Source: Actinomycetota bacterium
Lineage (GTDB): Bacteria > Actinomycetota > Thermoleophilia > Gaiellales > Gaiellaceae
Length of the DNA stretch: 64,000 nucleotides
Direction of reading: 5' to 3'
Assembly (NCBI GenBank): GCA_009702325.1
Contig: WLID01000004.1
Span: 1 to 64,000 of the forward strand
The translations under genes were made by a program, and so were the position numbers. Positions 16,056 to 24,394 of the stretch are shown here, in pieces (the first letter of the stretch is position 1; every line of letters starts with the position of its first letter). Below the pieces are notes generated by a model that saw only the letters and a program-made list of their open reading frames with translations, ran no database searches and was not told where the DNA came from.

Positions 16056-16901
16056 GTGACCACTACTCCACCCGATTCCTTCCCCGCAACTCCGCTTGCC
16101 GGCGACACTTCGCCCGGTGCTGATGAGACGGTGTTGGTGATCGACGAGGCGGGCGTGAGTCCCCACCGTCGCAAGTTCCTCTCGGCCTACTTCGGCCTGA
16201 GCATCATCGGCGTTGGTGCGATCGCAACGTTTATCGCTCTTGTTGGTGGCCCTGGGCTCCCCAAGGCGAAGGCGTGGTCGGATTGGAAGCCGAAGTCGGG
16301 CAGCGCACTCGCGATGGCGACATCGATCGCCGACCATGTTGCGCACGAGTATCGCCTTGACGATGGCAGCCAGCTTGTTGCCGTTCTGCCGGGCAAGCCA
16401 CCGCAGATCACGAGCGGCACGTCGAAGGTTGCGGTGTCGGCGATTGCTGTGCGGAAGGTTCCGCAGAGCAACACGGGCCTGACGTTCTATAACGCCGATT
16501 CGAGCGTGCAGTATGTGCTCTGCGGCCTTGGTGCCTCGTGCGCGATTGACTCGGGAACCCCGAGCACCACCCGTGGCCGCCTCGTGCGCCGTGAGGCGCT
16601 TGAGCTTGCGCTCTACACCTTCAAGTATGTCTCTGGTGTCGACTCGGTGGTTGCGTTCTTGCCGCCGGCGAACAGCTCGGTGTCTGTGCCGATCGTGTTC
16701 CTGAAGAAGTCGACGTTCGCGACGCAGCTGAAGCAGCCGCTCAACGAGACGTTGCAGCTCTCCACCCCGCCGAGTCCGTCTGCTCCCGACGCGATTGAGG
16801 CGAAGACGATCGACGATCTCACGCTTTCGAGTGTCTTCACGTACGGCATCGCCCAGCTGCAGAACGGCGGCGTGGCGATGGTGCTCGACCCCGCAACGTG
16901 A
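16056..16901 (+). CDS. Hypothetical membrane-anchored protein downstream of FtsH-like gene
   Basis: A 281-residue protein with a single transmembrane helix at about residues 44-66 and a large, presumably extracytoplasmic domain. Two cysteines near residues 152 and 157 could pair. No family recognised. The GTG start is 11 bases after the FtsH-like stop, so the two are probably cotranscribed; it may be a partner or regulator in the way that HflK/C or SPFH proteins accompany FtsH, but no such homology is visible. Confidence 0.75.
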   Translation: MTTTPPDSFPATPLAGDTSPGADETVLVIDEAGVSPHRRKFLSAYFGLSIIGVGAIATFIALVGGPGLPKAKAWSDWKPKSGSALAMATSIADHVAHEYRLDDGSQLVAVLPGKPPQITSGTSKVAVSAIAVRKVPQSNTGLTFYNADSSVQYVLCGLGASCAIDSGTPSTTRGRLVRREALELALYTFKYVSGVDSVVAFLPPANSSVSVPIVFLKKSTFATQLKQPLNETLQLSTPPSPSAPDAIEAKTIDDLTLSSVFTYGIAQLQNGGVAMVLDPAT

Positions 16902-16952
16902 CCTTCGGCGCCTGCCTGCGAACACGTCAGTGCTTTGATCGCTCCGCCCGGC

Positions 16953-16958
16953 TAGGCT
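16953..16958 (+). promoter_or_regulatory. TAGGCT -10 box, predicted leaderless start at 16965
   Basis: TAGGCT on the plus strand, six bases before the ATG. Confidence 0.5.
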
Positions 16959-16964
16959 AGCGGC

Positions 16965-17321
16965 ATGGGCTACAGCGTCATCAACGTCGACGACATAGAG
17001 CCGGCTGGCCCGGGCGGTGGCGTGCGTTTCGTTCGCCGTGAGCTTGATCTGCTTGCGTTCGGCATCAACTGGTTTGCTCTTCCGCCTGGCGGCGAGGGCC
17101 CTGAGCACGACGAGGTAGACACGGGGCAGGAAGAGGTTTCTGTTGTCGTGGCCGGTTCGGGGCATTGGGTTGTCGACGGCGAGGACGTGCCCGCACGCGT
17201 CGGCACGTTTGTCCGTTTCGATCCTGAGTCGACGCGACGCGCGGTCGCGGGCCCTGACGGCATGACCTTCGTTTCGGTCGGTTCCCGCCGTGGTAGCTAT
17301 GAGCCGCGGGGGCCGTTCTAA
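16965..17321 (+). CDS. Cupin-domain protein
   Basis: A 118-residue single-domain cupin. The metal-binding motif 1 region is GGEGPEHDEVDTGQEEVSVVV (about residues 43-63) and motif 2 lies near PARVGTFVRFDPESTRRA. It could bind a metal and a small ligand; no specific function can be assigned. Its stop overlaps the next start by one base (TAATG), so the two genes are translationally coupled. Confidence 0.8.
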   Translation: MGYSVINVDDIEPAGPGGGVRFVRRELDLLAFGINWFALPPGGEGPEHDEVDTGQEEVSVVVAGSGHWVVDGEDVPARVGTFVRFDPESTRRAVAGPDGMTFVSVGSRRGSYEPRGPF

Positions 17322-17644
17322 TGGTCGTTCGGTTTGTCCTTTGGAATCTGTCCGACACCTCGACAACCATCGAGCAGCTGCAGGCGTATCTGCGCGACGA
17401 GTCGGTGGCGGCGTTTTCGGATGTGAAGGGGCTGCTCTTCAAAGCGTGGATTTCGGACGAGGCAACCGAGCGGTGGGGTGCGATCTATGTGTGGTCGTCT
17501 CGGTCGAACGCCGAGCAGCCTCTCCCCTCTCGTGCCGCCGAGATCATCGGCAAGCCACCGGACGTTTCGGAGTGGTTCGATGTTGATGCCACCGTGTCGA
17601 TCTCGGATGAGCTCGACCGGCGCGGCATCGCGCTCGAGCACTAG
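17321..17644 (+). CDS. Hypothetical small protein, possible YdhR-like ferredoxin fold
   Basis: A 107-residue protein starting VVRFVLWNLSDTSTTIEQLQ, with WGAIYVWSSRSNAEQ near residue 54. The length and alternating strands and helices suggest a dimeric ferredoxin-like (monooxygenase YdhR type) fold, but I am not sure. Coupled to the upstream cupin by a one-base overlap and followed after 17 bases by an MFS transporter. Confidence 0.7.
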   Translation: MVVRFVLWNLSDTSTTIEQLQAYLRDESVAAFSDVKGLLFKAWISDEATERWGAIYVWSSRSNAEQPLPSRAAEIIGKPPDVSEWFDVDATVSISDELDRRGIALEH

Positions 17645-17661
17645 CCCCGAAAGCACCGTCC

Positions 17662-18810
17662 GTGCGCCGCATTCTTCTGCTCACCAGCGCGATCGTGCTG
17701 GTCGACACCCTGTTCTTCGCTGCGCTAACACCGCTGCTGCCGCATTACGCCCACACACTTGGGCTTGGGAAGGCGGGTGCGGGTGTTCTTTCTGGGGCCT
17801 ATCCGGCGGGCGCACTTGTGGGTGGCATTCCAAGCGGGATCGTCGCTGCACGCCTTGGGGTGAAGCCGACGGTGCTGATCGGCCTGACGTTCGTGGCGAT
17901 CACTACCGCGATCTTTGGCTTCGCGACGGAGGCGTGGCAGCTTGACTTGGCGCGGTTTGCGCAGGGCATCGCGAGCTCGTTCTCGTGGACGGGTGCTCTG
18001 ACCTGGCTGATTGCCGCCACACCGATTGAGCGCCGTGGCGCGATGATCGGCAGCGCGTTTGCCTCAGCGGTTGGCGGGGCGCTCTTTGGCCCGGTCGTTG
18101 GCGGTGTGGCGTCGTATGCGGGGACAAGCTGGACGTTTGGGACGATCGCCGTGTGCTCGATGGGGCTTGCCGTGTGGGCGCTCCTCACCCACGCCGAGAA
18201 GCCCGAGTCGGCGCAGCCGCTGTCGGCGTTCGTGCACGCGATGCGCGACCCGCACATCTTGCTTGGAGGCTGGTTCATCCTCCTTCCCGCGCTGATCTTT
18301 GGTGCGATCTCGGTGATCGCACCGCTGCGGCTTTCTGAGCTTGGTTTTGGTGCGGCCGCGATTGGCGCGATCTGGCTGATCGCCGCTGCGATCGAGGCGG
18401 TGAACAACATTCTTCTTGGCCGGTTTGCCGACCGCCGTGGAACGCTGCTGCCGTTGCGCCTTGCACTCGCGGGGTCGTTCGGCACGATCATCTTCCTCGC
18501 GTTGCCAGGTAATCCGTACGTGCTTGGGGTGCTGCTGATCCTTGCGGCGGTAGCGTCAGGCGCCTTCTACACACCTGGGATGGCGCTCCTGACGAACGCT
18601 GCTGAGGCGCGCGGCCTGGAGTACGGCTACGCGTTCGCGTTGATCAACGTGATGTGGGCGCCCGGCCAGGTGCTTGGCGCGGTGGCGGGTGGTTCGCTGG
18701 CGCAGGCGACGAGCGACCGGGTGCCGTATGCGCTGATTGCGCTTGTGTGCGCGGCGACGTTCTTCGGGCTGCATGGCCGTCGCGACGCGCGCCACCAGGC
18801 ACATACGTAG
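17662..18810 (+). CDS. MFS transporter
   Basis: A 382-residue integral membrane protein with about 12 hydrophobic segments and the conserved MFS loop 2-3 pattern (GxxxDRxGxR-like, here ARLGVKP near residue 65; repeated as GRFADRRGTLLPLR near residue 255). Probably a drug or metabolite exporter of DHA1 type. GTG start; third gene of the cupin operon. A GCCCG-CCG-CGGGC hairpin begins at its stop. Confidence 0.88.
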   Translation: MRRILLLTSAIVLVDTLFFAALTPLLPHYAHTLGLGKAGAGVLSGAYPAGALVGGIPSGIVAARLGVKPTVLIGLTFVAITTAIFGFATEAWQLDLARFAQGIASSFSWTGALTWLIAATPIERRGAMIGSAFASAVGGALFGPVVGGVASYAGTSWTFGTIAVCSMGLAVWALLTHAEKPESAQPLSAFVHAMRDPHILLGGWFILLPALIFGAISVIAPLRLSELGFGAAAIGAIWLIAAAIEAVNNILLGRFADRRGTLLPLRLALAGSFGTIIFLALPGNPYVLGVLLILAAVASGAFYTPGMALLTNAAEARGLEYGYAFALINVMWAPGQVLGAVAGGSLAQATSDRVPYALIALVCAATFFGLHGRRDARHQAHT

Positions 18811-18840
18811 CCCGCCGCGGGCGCGTGCTCTTGATGTTCC

Positions 18841-19002
18841 GGAGGGCTCTGCGACACATGCTTCGTCGACAGGGCTGACAAAGCTGGCGTCAGTCAAGGA
18901 CGCAGGAAGTGTTGATAGCAGCGCTATCAACACGACCGAGGACGCAGGATGACGTCGGCTTGGTCGCCATGGCGACTCAAGCCTTGTGTCGTAGATCCCT
19001 CC
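18841..19002. repeat. Dispersed 162-bp structured element, copy 1
   Basis: The ends are inverted repeats (GGAGGGCTCTGCGACACA at 18841 against GGAGGGATCTACGACACA read from 19002), so the unit can fold on itself. The centre is an 11-bp hairpin, GTGTTGATAGC (18909-18919), AGC loop, GCTATCAACAC (18923-18933). It is flanked by two AGGACGCAGGA direct repeats. A second copy lies at 45862-46025 in the same setting, between convergent genes. It touches the stop of the SCP2 gene. It could be a MITE, a bidirectional terminator or a structured RNA gene. Confidence 0.8.
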
Positions 19003-19304
19003 TAAAAAAGGTGTTGGAGCTTCGTGGCGGCGCCGAGGTCGCCTTCGACTTTCAGCTTGCCCGTCATGTAGGCCATCATCGGGTTCTGTTTGCCATCCGC
19101 GAGCTTCTCGAATGTTTCGGCTGACAGGCGGAAGGTTGTATCGGCCGCGGCTTCTCCTTCGCCGACGGTGACGCTGCTGTCACGGATGGTGACGTTCCAG
19201 GTGCCGGTGTTTTCGATTACGAAGCAGTAGGTGTTGTCGATCCCGGCGATGTCGGCGGGATCAGCCTTTGCGGGGAGTGACTCGAAGAACGCGCGAATGT
19301 CCAT
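19002..19304 (-). CDS. SCP2 sterol-binding domain protein
   Basis: A 100-residue single-domain SCP2 protein. The fold runs from MDIRAFFESLPAKADPADIA through ADTTFRLSAETFEKLADG to the C-terminal helix motif MTGKLKVEGDLGAATKLQHLF-like end, which is characteristic. It should bind lipids or acyl chains. ATG 19304; the upstream gene ends 22 bases before, so the pair is probably an operon. Confidence 0.88.
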   Translation of the reverse strand: MDIRAFFESLPAKADPADIAGIDNTYCFVIENTGTWNVTIRDSSVTVGEGEAAADTTFRLSAETFEKLADGKQNPMMAYMTGKLKVEGDLGAATKLQHLF

Positions 19305-19326
19305 GCGGAGCAGGCTACCGGGGCGT

Positions 19327-19527
19327 TCAGTCGACGAGTTGGAGCGGATGGCGCATCGAGAGCAGCTCTGAGAGGCGCCGTTGGGCGTCGGCGAGCTGCT
19401 TGCGGTTGCGGTCAAGGTCGTTCGCGGTTGCACCCGACTGTCGGAGCGCGAGGCGTTCGTTGACGATCGTGTCGATTTCGGCGCGGACGATTTCGATCGG
19501 CGTTGTGCGGGGTGTTGTGGCGGTCAT
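19327..19527 (-). CDS. Small coiled-coil protein
   Basis: A 66-residue helical protein (VRAEIDTIVNERLALRQS, then KQLADAQRRLSELLSM), probably a two-helix coiled coil. The ATG at 19527 has AAGGAAC upstream. No family recognised; it overlooks the SCP2 gene on the same strand. It shares weak resemblance with chorismate-mutase-like helical proteins, which I would not press. Confidence 0.65.
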   Translation of the reverse strand: MTATTPRTTPIEIVRAEIDTIVNERLALRQSGATANDLDRNRKQLADAQRRLSELLSMRHPLQLVD

Positions 19528-19596
19528 GGCTTTGTTCCTTGATTTCGGCGGTCTTCCGGTGCTTCCTGCGGTTCTCGTGACGCCCGGATTGGCTGG

Positions 19597-19602
19597 TAGC
19601 CT
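19597..19602 (+). promoter_or_regulatory. TAGCCT -10 box, predicted leaderless start at 19609
   Basis: TAGCCT on the plus strand, six bases before GTG 19609. Confidence 0.5.
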
Positions 19603-19608
19603 CGTCGT

Positions 19609-20919
19609 GTGGTGTTTGAGCAGTTTGTTGACGAGGATCTGGGGTGCGGGAGCTATCTCGTGGGCGATGCCGCGGCTGGTGAGGCCGTTGTTGTCGATCC
19701 TGCGTTCCGGATCGAGCAGTACGTTGAGGCGGCCGAACGCCTTGGGGTGAAGATCGTGCGGGTGCTTGAGACGCACACCCATGCCGACCACCTTTCTGGT
19801 CATGGGCGGTTTGCGCTGGAGCATGGTGTGCCAACGTCGATCTCCCGTATTGCCGAGGCTGAATATCCTCACGATCCTCTCGACGATGGTGACGTGATCA
19901 CGGTTGGTGGCGTTTCGATCCGTGTGGTTCACACGCCTGGTCACCGCCCTGAGCACTGCGCGTTTGTGGTCGATGAGAAGCGGGTGTTGACGGGTGACTC
20001 GCTGTTTGTTGGTGCGGCGGCGCGCCCTGACCTTGCCGTTGAAGCGGCTGAGGGTGCGCGCGATCTTTTCGGTTCGCTGAAGCGCCTCGCGCAGCTCGGT
20101 GACGATGTTGAGGTGTTTCCGGGGCATGTCGCCGGGTCGCTGTGCGGCACACATATGAGCCCTGATCGGTCGACGACGATCGGTAAGGAGCGCGAGACGA
20201 ACGCGGCGCTCGCGATCGACGATCTTGAAACGTTTGTGCATCAGTCGGCCGATGTGAAGATTCCGCGGCCACCGACGACGTCGCGTGTTGTTGGCCTTAA
20301 CCGTGGTCCGTGGGTTGCGAAGCCCACCCCCACCCCAGCGCTTGAGGATGCCGGTGACGCACTGATGATCGACGTGCGGCCGCTCACCGAATACGCCCGC
20401 GGGTTCGTGAAGGGTTCGATCTCGATTCCGCTCGACGCTGGCTCGTTTGGCACCCGTGCCGCGTTCTTGATGCGCGAGGACGAGCGTGTGGTGCTTGTCG
20501 CGATGACGCCCGAGCAGGTGCACGAGGCAACGTGGCGCCTGTGGGCTGTTGGCCGCCTCCGTGTCGACGGCTATCTAAGCCACGCTGAGGTATCTGAGCA
20601 GCTGCCGTTGATTTCGATCCAAAACTTTCCCGATCTGTATGTCCTTGACGTCGTGCAGGTTGTCGATGTTCGTGAGCCTGCCGAGCGGGAACGCGTCTTG
20701 CTGAATTCGGTTGCGGTGCCGTTGCGTGAGATTCGCGGCGATCATCCTGAGATCGATAAAGACAAGCCGCTCGTGACGATCTGTGAGAGCGGTGTGCGTT
20801 CTGCGATCGCTGCGAGTGTGCTGCTCAAGGAGGGCTACCTCGCCCGAGCAGTGATTGGTGGCGGCGTGAACGATCTCGACCCGGTGTTCGCCGTGTCGGC
20901 CGCGCTCGTCGACGAGTAA
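19609..20919 (+). CDS. MBL-fold hydrolase with two rhodanese domains (persulfide dioxygenase-like)
   Basis: A 436-residue fusion. Residues 1-220 form an ETHE1/glyoxalase II-like metallo-beta-lactamase domain with THTHADHLSGH (about 56-66), HTPGHRPEH and the later VFPGH histidine. Residues about 250-340 are a first rhodanese domain whose active cysteine is missing (VLVAMTPEQ). Residues about 345-436 are a second rhodanese with an active-site CESGVRS. Such fusions oxidise persulfides and move sulfane sulfur. It fits the sulfur-transfer theme of the 48-50.7 kb operon, but is not linked to it. Confidence 0.88.
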   Translation: MVFEQFVDEDLGCGSYLVGDAAAGEAVVVDPAFRIEQYVEAAERLGVKIVRVLETHTHADHLSGHGRFALEHGVPTSISRIAEAEYPHDPLDDGDVITVGGVSIRVVHTPGHRPEHCAFVVDEKRVLTGDSLFVGAAARPDLAVEAAEGARDLFGSLKRLAQLGDDVEVFPGHVAGSLCGTHMSPDRSTTIGKERETNAALAIDDLETFVHQSADVKIPRPPTTSRVVGLNRGPWVAKPTPTPALEDAGDALMIDVRPLTEYARGFVKGSISIPLDAGSFGTRAAFLMREDERVVLVAMTPEQVHEATWRLWAVGRLRVDGYLSHAEVSEQLPLISIQNFPDLYVLDVVQVVDVREPAERERVLLNSVAVPLREIRGDHPEIDKDKPLVTICESGVRSAIAASVLLKEGYLARAVIGGGVNDLDPVFAVSAALVDE

Positions 20920-20931
20920 CTCCCGCCGGGT

Positions 20932-22104
20932 TTACAGGAAGCGCGTGACGCGGAAGCCGGCGTCGCTGAGCGAGTCGACGAGGCGCTGGCAGTGCTCTTC
21001 GTTGCGCATCACGACGGTCATTTCGATTGCGGTCTCGACGACGTCCATCGAGAGTCCTTCGCGGTGGTGCTCGATGCGGACGATGTTGCCGCGCTGTGCT
21101 GCGACATGTTGGAGCAGGTTGATCAGCTCGCCTGGACGATCCTGCAGCACGGCGCGGAGCACGAGGTAGCGGCCCGCGACGGTGAGGCCGTGGCGCATCA
21201 CTTGAATCAGCAGGGTCGGGTCGATGTTGCCGCCCGAGAGCACGGGGCAGGCGGTGCCGTCGCCGCCAGCTTTGCCGGTGAGTAGCGCGGCCACACCAAC
21301 GGCGCCAGCACCTTCAACGAGCAGCTTCTGGCGTTCAAGGATCAGAGCGATTGCCTCGCTGATCGACTCGTCGTCGACTGTGACCATGTCGTCGAGGATC
21401 GAGTCGAGGATCGACATCGTGAGCTCGCCGGGCACCTTCACCGCGATACCGTCGGCAATCGTCTGCACCTGGGCACGCTCGGCCTGCACACCAACAATGC
21501 GAACGTCGGGACGCAGCGCGCGCACAGCGATCGCGATGCCGGCGCACAGTCCGCCACCACCAACCGGCACAAGCAGCGTTTGGAGGTCGGGGATCTGCTC
21601 GACGAGTTCAAGGCCGATCGTGCCCTGGCCAGCGATCACCATCGGGTCGTCGAACGGATGGAGGAACGTCGCGTCTGTTTCCGCAACCCGGGCCCGTGCT
21701 TCGGCGAGCGCCTCGTCGAAGTTCGCACCTGCAAGGACGACTTCGCCGCCGTAGTGCAGCGTTGGGTCGACCTTCGCCATCGGCGCGTCTTGGGGCATGA
21801 AGATCGTTGCTTTCGTGCCGGTCTCGCGTGCGGCGTAGGCGACGGCCTGGCCGTGGTTCCCTGCGCTCGCGGCGATGACGCCGGCTGCCCGCTGCTCATT
21901 GGTGAGCGCGGTGATCGCGTTCAGGGCGCCACGGATCTTGAAGGCGCCTGTGAGTTGCAGGTTCTCGGCCTTCAGCACGATCTTGCGACCGAGGTCGCTT
22001 GAGAGGCGCTCCGACTCGAATACGGGTGTCAGTCGCGCACGATCGCCGATCCGGGCCTGTGCGGCCTGGACGTCAGCGAGCGTGGGTGCGGTCTGATTGG
22101 TCAA
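20932..22104 (-). CDS. ilvA: Threonine ammonia-lyase with ACT domain
   Basis: A 390-residue PLP enzyme that deaminates threonine to 2-oxobutyrate. The Schiff-base lysine is K56 in GAFKIRGA, the phosphate loop is SAGNHGQ, and the glycine loop is PVGGGGLCAGIA. A single ACT-like regulatory domain occupies about residues 315-390 (LRAVLQDRPGELINLL). This is the short biosynthetic/catabolic type with one ACT domain. I use TTG 22104, which has GAGG upstream; the coding start overlaps the meaB 3' end by 32 bases. Longer frames to 22302 run antisense-free into meaB and are unlikely. Confidence 0.85.
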   Translation of the reverse strand: MTNQTAPTLADVQAAQARIGDRARLTPVFESERLSSDLGRKIVLKAENLQLTGAFKIRGALNAITALTNEQRAAGVIAASAGNHGQAVAYAARETGTKATIFMPQDAPMAKVDPTLHYGGEVVLAGANFDEALAEARARVAETDATFLHPFDDPMVIAGQGTIGLELVEQIPDLQTLLVPVGGGGLCAGIAIAVRALRPDVRIVGVQAERAQVQTIADGIAVKVPGELTMSILDSILDDMVTVDDESISEAIALILERQKLLVEGAGAVGVAALLTGKAGGDGTACPVLSGGNIDPTLLIQVMRHGLTVAGRYLVLRAVLQDRPGELINLLQHVAAQRGNIVRIEHHREGLSMDVVETAIEMTVVMRNEEHCQRLVDSLSDAGFRVTRFL

Positions 22105-23062
22105 CGTGGAATACCTCGAGCAGGATCTGCTGAACGGCGGTGAGCGGATCGAGTTCGCGTCGTGCGACTCGGTCGAGCAGCAGACGAAGCTCCTCGTCTC
22201 CGGCCACTGCATTTTCCAGATGCCTGCGTGCGCGTGCGAGCGCAACTGCAAGCACCTCGCCAGCGAGGTTGTGTCGGCGGCGTTCGTCGAGGGTACCGGC
22301 ATCGCGTAGATCGGCGAGGTGCTTGGCGATCACCGCCCACAGTTCGTCGACCCCCTCCCCCGTTGCGGCTTCGGTGAGCGCGACCGGGATGTTGGCTTCG
22401 CGTTCGCTGCCGAGCATCAGCGCTTGCCGCACATCGTTGACCGTCGCTCCCGCAAGCGGGTGGCTCCGGCGGTTGACACACACGATGTCGGGGATCTCCA
22501 TGATCCCGGCCTTCAAGGCTTGCACCGAGTCGCCCGAGCCGGGCATGAGGGTGAGTACGACCGTGTCGGCGATTGATGCGACCCCCACCTCGTTTTGCCC
22601 GGTACCGACGGTCTCGAGGAACACGACGTCCTTCCCGGCGGCGTCGAGCACGAGCATCGCTTGCAGAGCGGCTTCGGCGAGCCCACCCGGATGGCCACGG
22701 GTTCCCATCGAGCGGATGAAGACGCCGGGGTCGAGAAAGTGGTCGGTGAGGCGGATGCGGTCGCCGAGGAGAGCGCCCGAGGTGAATGGGCTTGAGGGAT
22801 CGACCGAGACGACGCCCACGGTGAGTCCGAGTGACCGTGTATGGCGGATGAGCGCGGAGATCAACGTTGATTTGCCGACGCCGGGCGGCCCAGTGATTCC
22901 CACCGAGTGTGCGCGGCCCGTGTCGGGAAAGATCTCGTGCACGAGCGCGGCGGCCTGCGGATCGGAGTTTTCGATCAGCGTGATGGCTCGTGCGAGGGCC
23001 CGCGAGTCACCTGCGCGAACACCTGCCACAAGCTCGTCGGTTGTCCAGGCCTGACGTGCCAC
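22073..23062 (-). CDS. meaB: Methylmalonyl-CoA mutase-associated GTPase MeaB
   Basis: A 329-residue G3E GTPase that protects and loads B12-dependent acyl-CoA mutases. The P-loop is GPPGVGKST (58-66), followed by SVDPSSPFTSGALLGDRIR and ETVGTGQNE (switch II). The G4 base-recognition motif NKxD is changed to NRRS in CVNRRSHPLAG, which is unusual. The GTG start follows the MFS stop without a gap (TAAGTG). No mutase subunit is encoded in the window. Confidence 0.92.
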   Translation of the reverse strand: MARQAWTTDELVAGVRAGDSRALARAITLIENSDPQAAALVHEIFPDTGRAHSVGITGPPGVGKSTLISALIRHTRSLGLTVGVVSVDPSSPFTSGALLGDRIRLTDHFLDPGVFIRSMGTRGHPGGLAEAALQAMLVLDAAGKDVVFLETVGTGQNEVGVASIADTVVLTLMPGSGDSVQALKAGIMEIPDIVCVNRRSHPLAGATVNDVRQALMLGSEREANIPVALTEAATGEGVDELWAVIAKHLADLRDAGTLDERRRHNLAGEVLAVALARARRHLENAVAGDEELRLLLDRVARRELDPLTAVQQILLEVFHVDQSDRTHAR

Positions 23063-24289
23063 TTAGACCGCGACCTCAGGTACGAGGTCGTTCGCCTGCG
23101 GGCCGGCGATGCGGTATCCGACCGCTGCGGCAAGCGCGATCGCAACGGCTGCGAAACCGTACGACCACCGGGCACCGGCCGCATCGACAACAGGGCCGGC
23201 GGCAATCAGCGCGATGCCAAGCACGGCGTAGTTGGCACTCATGAGCAGCGTGAAGGCGCGGCCGCGTACCTCGTCGGGTACCGCGCGTTGCACGAGCGTG
23301 ATGTTTGCGACGACCGCCCCACCATTCCCAAACCCACCGATGACCATCGCAATCGCCCCGAACCACACGTTTGGAGCAACCGCGGTGAGAGCAATGCCAA
23401 GCGCGAAGATCGTGAGCAGCCGCACGTATGCACCACCCAGGCCTTGTTTGATGAATCGCGACGCGGTGAAGCTCCCGGCCACCATCCCGACCCCCGAACC
23501 GCACCAGAGCAGCCCGAAGCCGAAGTCGCCCGCGTTGTAGGAGTTCTTTGCCAGGAACACCTCGGCGACGTTCACGAGGGCGTTCGCGACCATCACGATC
23601 GACCACGCGATCAGGACGCACAGCAGCGGCCGTGACCGCAGGACGGTGCGGTACCCGTCGGCGAGATCGGCCCAGTGTCCGCGCGAGACGGGCCGGTCGC
23701 TCTGCAGCAGCCGGGCGGGAATGGCGAACACGAGCGCCGCGGAGATCGCAAACGTGACCGCGTTCAAGCCGTAGGCAAGGTGCGGGCCCGAGATCGCCAC
23801 AAGCACGCCGCCGATCAACGGGCCAGCAGCGGTTGCTGTCCACTCGATGAACTGCAGCAGCCCATTTGCCGATTCGAGGTCGTCGTCTTCGACGAGGTTC
23901 GGGAGTCCTGCGAGCACCGCCGGACGAAAGAACGCATTGCCGATGCCTGCGAGTGCGGCGAGCGCGACGATCCCTGTTGGTGATCCAACGAACGGAAGTG
24001 CCGCAAACACGGCCAGCCGCCCGATGTCGGAGGTAACCATGAGCCGCTTGCGCGAGACCCGGTCGACGGCATTGCCAAACAGCAGTCCTACGAGCACCGA
24101 GGGAAGGACGGCGGCAACGAGCAAGAGGGCGACCCACGGCCCGGAGTGCGTTCGGTCGTAGACGTCGACCTGCAGCGCGATCACGGCGAGCCAGTTGCCG
24201 AGCGCCGAGGCGAGCGTGGCCACAAACAGCAGGCGGAAGCGGCTGTTCCGAAGCAGCGTGAGGCGGTCGAGCGATCGTCGCATATGCAT
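23063..24289 (-). CDS. MFS transporter (EntS/enterobactin-exporter-like)
   Basis: A 408-residue membrane protein with 12 predicted helices; the N-terminal pattern LLRNSRFRLLFVATLASALGNWL and NAVDRVSRKRLM (loop 2-3) places it in the DHA3-type drug exporters. I start it at ATG 24289, where TAGGGT lies seven bases upstream. It heads the operon with meaB and ilvA. Confidence 0.88.
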   Translation of the reverse strand: MHMRRSLDRLTLLRNSRFRLLFVATLASALGNWLAVIALQVDVYDRTHSGPWVALLLVAAVLPSVLVGLLFGNAVDRVSRKRLMVTSDIGRLAVFAALPFVGSPTGIVALAALAGIGNAFFRPAVLAGLPNLVEDDDLESANGLLQFIEWTATAAGPLIGGVLVAISGPHLAYGLNAVTFAISAALVFAIPARLLQSDRPVSRGHWADLADGYRTVLRSRPLLCVLIAWSIVMVANALVNVAEVFLAKNSYNAGDFGFGLLWCGSGVGMVAGSFTASRFIKQGLGGAYVRLLTIFALGIALTAVAPNVWFGAIAMVIGGFGNGGAVVANITLVQRAVPDEVRGRAFTLLMSANYAVLGIALIAAGPVVDAAGARWSYGFAAVAIALAAAVGYRIAGPQANDLVPEVAV

Positions 24290-24296
24290 CGGTACA

Positions 24297-24302
24297 ACCC
24301 TA
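24297..24302 (-). promoter_or_regulatory. TAGGGT -10 box, predicted leaderless start at 24289
   Basis: TAGGGT on the minus strand, seven bases before the ATG. Confidence 0.45.
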
Positions 24303-24359
24303 CGGCACCGGCCGCTAGAAGGCACGTTGTCTTTTACAGACAAGCCCCCAAAGGGGTAG

Positions 24360-24388
24360 TTGACACGGGTTCACAGGCCCGTTACCAC
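24360..24388 (+). promoter_or_regulatory. TTGACA-N17-TACCAC promoter before the 77-residue gene
   Basis: Plus-strand TTGACA (24360-24365), 17-base spacer and TACCAC (24383-24388), six bases before ATG 24395; predicts a leaderless mRNA. Confidence 0.45.
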
Positions 24389-24394
24389 GTCTCT

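Noticed and set aside
16053..17366. A 437-codon open frame on the minus strand
   Set aside because: Antisense to the hypothetical and cupin genes; composition is Arg-rich and there is no start signal. The plus-strand genes show family motifs.
19528..20523. Long upstream extension of the small coiled-coil gene on the minus strand
   Set aside because: It is antisense to the MBL-rhodanese gene; only the part from ATG 19527 has a ribosome site and sensible composition.
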